Below are positions 7,632 through 16,248 of a stretch of 32,218 nucleotides of DNA, piece by piece (the first letter of the stretch is position 1; the number at the start of each line of letters is the position of its first letter). A program made the translations under genes and the position numbers. The notes beneath the pieces are model-generated. The model was not told the origin of the DNA. It worked only from the letters and a program-made list of their open reading frames with translations, and made no database searches. The stretch comes from Rhodospirillales bacterium (lineage in GTDB: Bacteria; Pseudomonadota; Alphaproteobacteria; BOG-932; Roseiterribacteraceae): NCBI GenBank assembly GCA_003165335.1, contig PLTD01000048.1, positions 1 to 32,218 of the forward strand. Direction: 5' to 3'.

Positions 7632-9842
7632 TCAATGCGCCAGCGGATTGGGGCGCATCTGGAAATTGGCGATGTGGCCGTAGGCGCCGTTTTCCTGGTG
7701 GGCCATCGCGGCGGTGGTATAGGGCGCCCACAGGCCCCGTCCCTTCCAGCCGGCCTTGGCGTCGTCGATGCGACCGTCCACGTCCCGGGCGTAAAAGCCC
7801 ATCGGATAGGGCACGCGTAGCGTCACCCATTTTTCGGTCTTGGGCAGGAAGGCCAGCACAGAATCGGAGTTGTCGCCGGGGAAGAAGGGCACGTCCTTGC
7901 CCAGCCCGAACACGTTTTCGTAATCGATCCAGGTCGCATAGATGTGATCCGAACCGACATCCGTGCCTGCAACCAAAGGTCCGGGCGGGTTGAATATCTT
8001 CCAGCCCTTTGCGCAATGCTGGCCGGTCGCGGTCGGGCCGTTCAGCACGTCGCACTGCCGCCGGTCGAAGCGGCCGATCTGGCCAGAGGCGAAGGCCACC
8101 CAGGCGACGCCATCTGAATCGATATCAACCCCGCGCGGATTAAATGCCAAATAGCGGCCGTTCACCAAAGGCGGCTCATAATATTCGACCTTGCAGGTTT
8201 CCGGCGGGTGGCTGCCGCGGTCCATGCGGATGATGCCGCCCGGCACGTAGGGCAGATAATCCGCGCCCCAGACGCTGTGGTCCTTCGGGCTGACGCCGAT
8301 GCCGTAAATAAAGCCGCGCACCAGCGTGTCATGGGTCGGGTCGGCCACCTTTGGCGAGCCTTCCTCCATATTGATTTTGGCCTTGTCGGCGATGTTGTTC
8401 CAGCGTGACGAATCCTGATCCATCTTGCCGTCGCCGCTGGTGTCGATCACCAGCGGGCACCAGCCCTCGGCCTTTTCGGCATTGTGGGTTTCATCCCAGA
8501 CGCGGGTGTCGAACCAGCCCATCGCCGAGAACTCGCCGCTGAAATAAACGGTATTGTCCTTGTCGCGGTCGAAGTTCAGATGGTCGCTTTCGGCGCATTC
8601 GGGGATGACCGTCACTTTCTTGGTCGCCGGATCGTAGATATCGATGATCCGCGCCTGGGGATTGTCCATCGGATAGAGCTTGGCGAAGGCGTTCTTGGGG
8701 TCGGTGCAATAGGACGGGTTCGGCCCCTCGCGATAGTTCGCCGCCACCCAGACGCGGCCCTTCTGGTCCAGCGTCACGGCATGGGGCACGGCTTTGTCGT
8801 TATGGTCCGACGCCGGACTGATGCCGGGGATCGGCACCGACCAGGTTTTGTCGGTGACCGGATCGATATTTTCGAACGTGCCATCGTGAACGCCTAGCCC
8901 ATAGATCGTGCCGTAGCCGTTGATCCACGGGTTGCGGTGATCAGTGCTGGCCTGGTCGTGAATCTGGCGGCCGTCGGCCCAATCGCGCACGGTGACGACC
9001 AAGTTGCGCTCCACGCCCTCGGGCCGCGCCGGGGGAACCGGCGGCACCTCGCCATCGGCGATGCGTTTTGTCCAATCGGCGAAGACCTTGACCGCGGCGT
9101 CATGGCCGAAGCGGGCGAAGTTGTTGTTCATGCCGGCATTGAGCTTGACCCGCGCGGTCCAGCCGTCGGGTGAATTATCGGCCGCCTCACGCGTCGCCTG
9201 GTCGCCCAGCTGATGACAGAATTCGCAATTTTCCTTCATGTTGCCGAACCAGCTTTGCTGAGTCTTCAGCTGCGGATTGATGCCGTTGCCCTGTGGGCCG
9301 GTGCCGGGGAATTGATCCTCCTTCGGCGGGTGCAACAGGGCGTACCAGTAATTCGCCGGATAGATCTGGGCGGCGGCGCGGGCATCGGGCGCACCCGTCA
9401 CGGTCAGATTGACCGCCATGCCGGGCGTTGCGACCACAGGCTTTGAGTCGGTCAGGCCATAGCCGCGAACCCAGACTTTGTAGTTCACCTTTTGTAGTTC
9501 GGGGATGACATATCGGCCGGCATCGTCCGTGACGACCACCTTTGCCAGAACCGTCGGCAGATCGCTGGTCTCGGCAATAACCCAGACCCCGGCTTCCGGA
9601 CCCTTCGGACCCATCACCCGGCCGCCGATATCGTCAGCGGTGATCTCGACGCCATCGGGTGCTTTCTGACCGGCGGGGGCGCGCTCTGACTTATCGGTCA
9701 AGGTCGGAGCGGCGGCATGCTTGACCGGCGCCTTCTGCGCCGAGCCGCCGAGCGTCTGGGTTACCTCCTGCGCCATCGCGGGCAGACCCGCCAACAGGAG
9801 ACAGGCCGACGCAACCAGGCACAACCGCCGATAACTTCCCAT
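7632..9842 (-). CDS. Secreted protein with carboxypeptidase-regulatory-like domain, CxxCH heme site and beta-propeller
   Basis: This is a 736-residue exported protein. The signal peptide (residues 1 to about 24) has a basic start, a leucine-rich core and a predicted cleavage after AMA. A carboxypeptidase-regulatory-like beta-sandwich spans about 70-150. CEFCH at 206-210 is a single c-type heme motif. From about 290 to 720 the repeated tryptophan and glycine-rich strands suggest a Vgb/SMP-30-like propeller, with DTSGDGKMD and DIDSDGVAW loops that could bind calcium. The ATG at 9842 was chosen because the longer frame (to 9941) adds 33 residues ahead of an excellent signal peptide. Substrate and electron partner are unknown; periplasmic location is inferred. 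Confidence 0.85.
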   Translation of the reverse strand: MGSYRRLCLVASACLLLAGLPAMAQEVTQTLGGSAQKAPVKHAAAPTLTDKSERAPAGQKAPDGVEITADDIGGRVMGPKGPEAGVWVIAETSDLPTVLAKVVVTDDAGRYVIPELQKVNYKVWVRGYGLTDSKPVVATPGMAVNLTVTGAPDARAAAQIYPANYWYALLHPPKEDQFPGTGPQGNGINPQLKTQQSWFGNMKENCEFCHQLGDQATREAADNSPDGWTARVKLNAGMNNNFARFGHDAAVKVFADWTKRIADGEVPPVPPARPEGVERNLVVTVRDWADGRQIHDQASTDHRNPWINGYGTIYGLGVHDGTFENIDPVTDKTWSVPIPGISPASDHNDKAVPHAVTLDQKGRVWVAANYREGPNPSYCTDPKNAFAKLYPMDNPQARIIDIYDPATKKVTVIPECAESDHLNFDRDKDNTVYFSGEFSAMGWFDTRVWDETHNAEKAEGWCPLVIDTSGDGKMDQDSSRWNNIADKAKINMEEGSPKVADPTHDTLVRGFIYGIGVSPKDHSVWGADYLPYVPGGIIRMDRGSHPPETCKVEYYEPPLVNGRYLAFNPRGVDIDSDGVAWVAFASGQIGRFDRRQCDVLNGPTATGQHCAKGWKIFNPPGPLVAGTDVGSDHIYATWIDYENVFGLGKDVPFFPGDNSDSVLAFLPKTEKWVTLRVPYPMGFYARDVDGRIDDAKAGWKGRGLWAPYTTAAMAHQENGAYGHIANFQMRPNPLAH

Positions 9843-10309
9843 TTTCCCGACTTTCTTATTTAGAACACGCTTCAAAAACGCAGCACACTGCCCGGCAGAA
9901 CCTAACCCTTGTCGCATAAAGATGCTGTCGTCAGGCCACAAGGCTTTTGGCAGGACTATTTATTCATTTCGTGAAATGCCCGCGCAATTCGCTGCGGCGC
10001 CAAGCGGGCAGTCGGGAGTTGGACCTGTGGCTTCAGCGCGCGACAATCGAGATCGGACAGACATCAAGCCCTGGCCTAGCCCGCATTTCTAACACTGCCG
10101 CTCCCAGGGCACTTGGCGCCCCTATTTGCGTAACGCAATTAGCGACGTCTAGCGTCGCGGCGGGGGAGGCAGTCGCACAGCCGTCCATTGCGGAATCAAT
10201 TTTCGCGCGGCGACACTACCCCCACCCGGCGCTGAGCGCCGACCTCCCACTCAAGGGAGGCGTTTATAAAGCAGGAGAGGGTATGAGTGAGGCGCCGATC
10301 TCCCTCATT
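9843..10309. other. 467-base intergenic region, no credible gene
   Basis: The gap lies between the start of the propeller gene and the end of the DUF2076 gene, both on the minus strand. It contains short symmetric elements: CATTTC-GT-GAAATG at 9965-9978 and TTGCGT-A-ACGCAA at 10126-10138. A REP-like double hairpin is near its right end. The promoter of the propeller gene should lie here, but I see no clear -35/-10 pair. A long plus-strand frame crossing it runs antisense through DUF2076 and is not credible. Confidence 0.5.
10221..10262. repeat. REP-like intergenic double hairpin
   Basis: Two hairpins are adjacent: GGCGC-TGA-GCGCC (10228-10240) and CCTCCC-ACTCAA-GGGAGG (10243-10260), preceded by CCCCCACCC. 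The layout resembles dispersed extragenic palindromes that recur between alphaproteobacterial genes. It sits just after the DUF2076 stop (10310, minus strand), where such elements can stabilise or end transcripts. Only one copy is visible in the window, so the repeat status is from recognition of the type, not from counting. Confidence 0.5.
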
Positions 10310-11020
10310 TCACGCGAAATCGTCGCCGCCGCCGAAGTCCGCGCCGCCGCCGTCGTCGAAGGTTCCGCCGTTATCAAAAGCGGTGTCGGTAAAGCCCTGG
10401 TCGGAGGCGCCCTGGTCGAAGCCCGCGCTTTCGCTCCCGGCGCCCGCACCCGGCTGATCGTAATAATTATTCACAACCGTTTCGGTGAGGCCCGGCTGGG
10501 GCATGAAACCGCCGCCATAGCCCGCGCCGCCGAAGCCGCCGCCGAAACCGCCATGGCCGCCCATCAGGGATTCGATGCCCTGAAACAACAGAGCGCCGCC
10601 GGCAATGCCGGCCGCGGTGGTCGCAGCGCTACGCAGGAAGGACGGCTGAGTCGGAGCCGCCTGCCCCCAGGGGCCGGGCGCAGGTTGAGCATAGGCAGGC
10701 TGCTGGTATGGCTGAGGAACTGGCTGCGGCTGGGGCCGCTGCGGCGGCTTGCCGCTCCCGAAGATGGCGCTGAGAAAGCCACCGCTTTCCTGCGGCTGTT
10801 GGCCCTGCAACTGCTGCTCGAGATCGGCGATCCGCGTCTGCGCCTGGTGCAGCGCGTAATCCTGAATCAAGACGGTCTGGGCCAACACATAGGGCGCGTT
10901 TGGCTTTTCACGAACGAGATCGTTGATCAGGCCCGCCGCTTCTGCGTCCTGCTGCTGAGGCGGGGACTGGCGGAGCCGGTTCACGAGATTGGTCAGAAGG
11001 TCGCGTTCCTGAGGGGTCAT
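10310..11020 (-). CDS. DUF2076 domain-containing protein
   Basis: This 236-residue protein begins with the conserved DUF2076 segment MTPQERDLLTNLVNRLRQ, followed by an acidic helical stretch and a coiled coil (RIADLEQQLQGQQ, about 62-75). The centre (about 90-130) is rich in Pro and Gln, then comes a short hydrophobic glycine/alanine segment (about 133-150) and a low-complexity Gly/Asp tail ending in GGGDDFA. The function of the family is not established, though a periplasmic or envelope role has been suggested. The ATG start and the N-terminal match support this strand over the long opposite-strand frame. Confidence 0.88.
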   Translation of the reverse strand: MTPQERDLLTNLVNRLRQSPPQQQDAEAAGLINDLVREKPNAPYVLAQTVLIQDYALHQAQTRIADLEQQLQGQQPQESGGFLSAIFGSGKPPQRPQPQPVPQPYQQPAYAQPAPGPWGQAAPTQPSFLRSAATTAAGIAGGALLFQGIESLMGGHGGFGGGFGGAGYGGGFMPQPGLTETVVNNYYDQPGAGAGSESAGFDQGASDQGFTDTAFDNGGTFDDGGGADFGGGDDFA

Positions 11021-11239
11021 CGAAAATCTCCAAAGGCGAGGTCGCCGGGAAACACGGATATGGGATGGGATCGGCCCGGGCGCAATCCACTCACCTGGGC
11101 CACTTCACGCGACCGGAGCTATTCCCCTGCGGAATATGTATTTCGCGGCTCGAAACATTGACCCGGAGCGGCTTTCGTGGTTCGAGAGCCGGTTCAATCG
11201 CGCGACAAGCCCATTCAATCACGTGACAAGGATTTGCGA
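11021..11239. promoter_or_regulatory. Divergent promoter region, DUF2076 / acyl-CoA dehydrogenase-type SDR operon
   Basis: These 219 bases separate two divergent genes. They include an imperfect palindrome, GCGGAAT-ATGT-ATTTCGC (11129-11146), and near the right end two 17-base direct repeats (listed separately). AAGGA at 11228-11232 is the ribosome binding site of the rightward gene. I cannot assign definite -35/-10 boxes. Confidence 0.4.
11193..11230 (+). repeat. Two 17-base direct repeats spaced 21 bases apart
   Basis: TTCAATCGCGCGACAAG (11193-11209) and TTCAATCACGTGACAAG (11214-11230) differ at two positions. Their starts are 21 bases apart, close to two helical turns, so a regulator could bind both on the same face. 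They end within 10 bases of the ATG at 11240, overlapping the ribosome binding site. Confidence 0.55.
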
Positions 11240-13066
<1,827 letters not shown>

Positions 13067-13067
<1 letters not shown>

Positions 13068-13384
13068 TGAAACTGCTGGTAACCGACCTCGAAGGAGTGG
13101 AACATTCGATCGAGGCAATGGCGAACTGGACCGTGATGGAAATCATCCGGGATGGAGACCTGCCTATGCGGGCGGAATGCGGCGGCTCCTGCGCCTGCGC
13201 GACCTGCCATGTCTATATCGCCCAGGAATGGGTGAACCGCCTGCCGTCGATGGAAGAAGAAGAGCGTGGAACGCTGGACGGCGGGTTCGAGATCGAGCCC
13301 AACTCCCGCCTGTCATGCCAATTGATCATGACGCCGGACTTGGACGGGCTGAAGGTTACGCTGACCAACGACAGCAGCAACTGA
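13067..13384 (+). CDS. 2Fe-2S ferredoxin, adrenodoxin type
   Basis: This is a 105-residue electron carrier. Cluster ligands are read as C38, C44, C47 (in CGGSCACATC) and C84 (RLSCQL), the adrenodoxin/ISC pattern C-x5-C-x2-C-xn-C, with an extra C42 inside the loop. The acidic stretch EEEERGTLDG matches the partner-docking helix of such ferredoxins. It overlaps the FNR stop by one base, which implies coupled expression. The physiological acceptor is unknown; cytochrome P450s, Rieske oxygenases and Fe-S assembly are common for the family, and none of these is in the window. Confidence 0.95.
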
Positions 13385-13397
13385 CCCAAGGCCGGCA

Positions 13398-14282
13398 ATG
13401 AGCGGATCAGGCGATCGTCACAGCCCGGCCCCCGCGGTGCTGAACGACGCCTCAAAGCGGGCGGGTTTTTTCCTGAAGCCGGTCCCCTTATCGGAGTTCA
13501 CCTTTTATCTGGTCGGGCTTTTGTTCGTCCAATATTGGGCCGGTTTTGCGGCGATGCTGCTCAGCCATCTGAGCGCCGAAACCCTTGCCAATGAATTTGC
13601 CCAGGTCAGCGTATTGCCCGTCATCGAATGGTATATGCTGTTCGGGTTCATTCGCCGGGTGGGCAACCGGCCTATTTCGCCCGCACTGGCCTATGGCTCT
13701 CTGGCGCTGATCGTCGCCGCTTCGGTGGGGGTCCATCACCAGCGCATCGCCTTTCTGGTTGAGACTTTGGCATTGCTCGCCGCTTGGATCGCGGTGCCGG
13801 GATTGAGACGCGTCGGGGCGATCCTGTTGATGATCGCGCTTCAGCATCCGCAATGGCTGACTCCGCTGCACGGGCTGATCAGCGGGTTCGATGCTCAAAC
13901 GGTCAGTGGCGTTATGAGCCTGATCGGCCATCCTGTGACACGCACCGGGAACATGATCATTTCGGCAGGAATGCCCGACGGCATGATCGTTCTTGCAGGG
14001 TGCGCCAGCAGCAATCTGATGGTGCCGATGGGATTGGGGCTCGCGGTTCTGCTTGTTGCGAGCCGGGACAGATTGACTGGAGCCGACTTTGGCTGGATCG
14101 GCATCACGCTGGCGATCGCCTTCGCAATCAATATCGTGCGGCTGTGCCTGATGCTTCAGAGCCACGCGGCCTATCTGTCGTGGCATATCGGGACCGGCGC
14201 ATCCTACGTCAGCGTCGGAGGGTTGATCGTTACCCTGGCAGCCTGGTTCGCCGCGACCGGCCGTGACGAGGCCCGAGCATGA
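13398..14282 (+). CDS. Exosortase/archaeosortase-family transpeptidase-like membrane protein
   Basis: This is a 294-residue polytopic membrane protein, with about seven or eight hydrophobic segments between residues 33 and 285. It carries the exosortase catalytic pattern: C202 in GCASSNL, N245-xx-R248 in NIVRLC, and H263 in WHIGTG. The order and spacing match the Cys-Arg-His triad of enzymes that cleave PEP-CTERM-type sorting signals in the inner membrane. CASSNL differs from the common CSG form. It starts 13 nt after the ferredoxin and overlaps the next gene by 4 nt (ATGA). No protein with a PEP-CTERM-like tail is encoded nearby, so the substrate is unknown. Confidence 0.78.
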   Translation: MSGSGDRHSPAPAVLNDASKRAGFFLKPVPLSEFTFYLVGLLFVQYWAGFAAMLLSHLSAETLANEFAQVSVLPVIEWYMLFGFIRRVGNRPISPALAYGSLALIVAASVGVHHQRIAFLVETLALLAAWIAVPGLRRVGAILLMIALQHPQWLTPLHGLISGFDAQTVSGVMSLIGHPVTRTGNMIISAGMPDGMIVLAGCASSNLMVPMGLGLAVLLVASRDRLTGADFGWIGITLAIAFAINIVRLCLMLQSHAAYLSWHIGTGASYVSVGGLIVTLAAWFAATGRDEARA

Positions 14283-14743
14283 TCTCGGCATTCCGCCTGA
14301 GCTGTGCCGCGGCGCTCACCGGGTTCATCGCGCTCGGCGCCGTGAGGCGGCACGGCGACGGCCCCTTGGCTGACCCGGCCACTGCGCTGGTCGATCATAT
14401 CCGCGCGCGCGGATATGATGTCTCTGCGCCTCAGAAGGTTCTATGGGGCGTGCCGGGTATCGCAATTTCGGTTGCCGCCTGTCCACAGCCGATCGACGCC
14501 CTGGTATTCGAATTCGATGAAATCATGAGCCCGGGCATTTTGGCGGGCGTGCGCGCAGCCGATCCGGGTATTTTGCAGGTGAGCTATGAAGGAGAGACGT
14601 TCTCGACATTCGACCGCGCTGCGCTGTATCGGCTTCGGCTGACAAACGGCCTGGCCGAATTTGTTCGTACGGGACAATGGGTCGATCCGCCGGTTATTCT
14701 CCTGTTCTGGCCCGCGGGCTGCGCCCAAACGTCGATTCTATAA
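14279..14743 (+). CDS. Hypothetical protein, exosortase-linked, N-terminal membrane segment
   Basis: This is a 154-residue protein I do not recognise by family. Residues about 5-21 form one hydrophobic segment (a signal anchor or uncleaved signal), and the rest looks globular with mixed alpha/beta content and two scattered cysteines near C68 and C149. The gene overlaps the exosortase by 4 nt, so the two are translationally coupled. This layout is similar to exosortases accompanied by a small membrane-anchored accessory protein. It could be a periplasm-facing partner of the exosortase (inference). There is no C-terminal PEP-CTERM motif, so it is unlikely to be the sorted substrate. Confidence 0.75.
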   Translation: MISAFRLSCAAALTGFIALGAVRRHGDGPLADPATALVDHIRARGYDVSAPQKVLWGVPGIAISVAACPQPIDALVFEFDEIMSPGILAGVRAADPGILQVSYEGETFSTFDRAALYRLRLTNGLAEFVRTGQWVDPPVILLFWPAGCAQTSIL

Positions 14744-14755
14744 GGAGCATACGGC

Positions 14756-15538
14756 ATGTTCCCGCCCAACCGAATCGTCTGCCTGACCGAAGAAACCGTC
14801 GAGACGCTCTATCTTCTGGGCGAACAGGACCGGATCGTTGGCGTATCGGGTTATGTCGTGCGGCCGCCGGAGGCACGGCGCGACAAGCCGCGGGTCAGCG
14901 CCTTCACCTCAGCCGATACCGGAAAGATCCTCGCCCTGGAACCGGATCTGGTGTTCACCTTTTCGGATCTGCAGGCCGACATAGTCGCCGATCTGATCCG
15001 CCATGGCGTAGCCGTCCACGCCTTCAACCACCGCACGATCGCCGGAATTTTGGATATGATCCGGATGGTGGGTGCGATTGTCGGTGCGGCCGATCGCGCG
15101 GACGCGCTGGCACGTTCCTATGAAAGCAAGCTGGAAGATGCGCGGAGCCGTGCGGCCCAATTACCTCATCGGCCTAAGGTCTTCTTCGAAGAGTGGGACG
15201 AGCCTTTGATATCCGCAATCGGCTGGGTATCCGAGCTGGTCGAGATAGCCGGCGGCGACGATATATTCCCTGAGCGGGCAAAGCAGGGCGGGGCTCAGGG
15301 ACGTATCGTGACCGCCGAGGATGTGATCGCCAAACAGCCGGATATCATCATCGGATCGTGGTGCGGGAAGAAGTTCCAGCCGTCGAAAGTACGCGCCCGG
15401 CCGGGGTTTTCCGGCGTCCCTGCGGTCATCAATGGCCGGCTGCACGAGATCAAATCCTCGATCATCCTGCAACCGGGCCCCGCCGCGCTGACCGACGGGC
15501 TGGCTGCGATGCAGGCAATCATCGCACAGGGATTATAG
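14756..15538 (+). CDS. BtuF-like cobalamin-binding protein, no signal peptide
   Basis: This 260-residue class III solute-binding-protein-fold protein resembles BtuF. Supporting stretches are RIVCLTEETVETLYLLGEQD (N-lobe start), EPDLVFTFSDLQADI, FFEEWDEPLISAIGWVSELV and VIAKQPDIIIGSWCGKK. The chain starts straight into the first beta strand with no signal peptide, so it may act in the cytosol or be exported another way. AAGGAG at 14742-14747 gives a strong ribosome binding site, 12 nt after the previous stop. No BtuCD permease is adjacent. It converges, 8 nt apart, on the iron-sulfur protein that follows icmF. Siderophore or other corrinoid ligands remain possible. Confidence 0.82.
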   Translation: MFPPNRIVCLTEETVETLYLLGEQDRIVGVSGYVVRPPEARRDKPRVSAFTSADTGKILALEPDLVFTFSDLQADIVADLIRHGVAVHAFNHRTIAGILDMIRMVGAIVGAADRADALARSYESKLEDARSRAAQLPHRPKVFFEEWDEPLISAIGWVSELVEIAGGDDIFPERAKQGGAQGRIVTAEDVIAKQPDIIIGSWCGKKFQPSKVRARPGFSGVPAVINGRLHEIKSSIILQPGPAALTDGLAAMQAIIAQGL

Positions 15539-15546
15539 CCTGCCCA

Positions 15547-16227
15547 TCATCGGTTGGCCCGCAGGAAGGCCTGCATATAGAAGCCGGCCTGATGGTTGCC
15601 ATAGCGATGGATCCCACCGACTGGGCAGGCGCGCCGAGCCATACAACCGGATGTCATGCAATCGGCGCCGTGATGCCCAGAGATATGGCCTATACAAGCC
15701 GGAACGTCATAGCCCGCAGATCCAAAAGCACCGACTGGGCACGCGGCCAGGCAAGGCTTGCCGCTGCATGTGTCGCATGGGCTGGGATGAGGATCCTTTT
15801 GCGGGATCGTCAACCTTTCACGAAATGCCAGCGCGCCGCGATAGGAATGCCATAGCCCCCAATCGGGATGAATCAATATACCAAGCGGAGACGGGTGGAC
15901 CGGTTCGGCCTTTAGCGCCCAGAGCTGAAAAGGCAGAAATGGAGGTCCGCAGAACGGGAATAGGGGCGTCGCACAGACCCTCCTTGCAAGGTCGCTTACG
16001 GTTCGCCGCGACCAGCGGTCGAGCGGATCGGGCCGGCCATCGGAAGCCTCGGGCGAAGCAGCGAAAGCAGACCATTGCCCATTTCCCGTAAAGCCCACCA
16101 GTACGAGCGTTCCGGGCGACACGCCGTTGGGCAGGATCGGTGGCGCATCCTCCAAGTCGGGATGGAAAGCGCCGCGAAACGCTAGTCCGGCCGCAGCGAT
16201 GAAGCTTCGAATGGAGTCGAGTTCCAT
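15547..16227 (-). CDS. 4Fe-4S protein related to QueG/corrinoid reductases
   Basis: This 226-residue protein has a C-terminal iron-sulfur region: CDTCSGKPCLAACP (C-x2-C-x4-C-x3-CP) at about 150-163, then a second set in DCMTSGCMARRACP. These would hold two [4Fe-4S] clusters. The N-terminal part, with DPLDRWSRR, PLFPFCGPPFLPFQLWA and SPLGILIHPDWGLW, resembles the cobalamin-binding half of QueG-like enzymes, although full QueG is longer and has C-terminal repeats. The gene starts 21 nt after the icmF stop on the same strand, so it is probably the last gene of the ACAD-icmF operon. A role in reducing or handling cobalamin for IcmF is inference. Confidence 0.8.
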   Translation of the reverse strand: MELDSIRSFIAAAGLAFRGAFHPDLEDAPPILPNGVSPGTLVLVGFTGNGQWSAFAASPEASDGRPDPLDRWSRRTVSDLARRVCATPLFPFCGPPFLPFQLWALKAEPVHPSPLGILIHPDWGLWHSYRGALAFRERLTIPQKDPHPSPCDTCSGKPCLAACPVGAFGSAGYDVPACIGHISGHHGADCMTSGCMARRACPVGGIHRYGNHQAGFYMQAFLRANR

Positions 16228-16248
16228 GCGAAACCGTCACCGATCCTT

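Noticed and set aside
9947-11161. 404-residue plus-strand open frame
   Set aside because: It runs antisense through the well-supported DUF2076 gene and a non-coding gap; its low-complexity Ala/Gly/Arg content is what the GC-rich complement of that gene would give.
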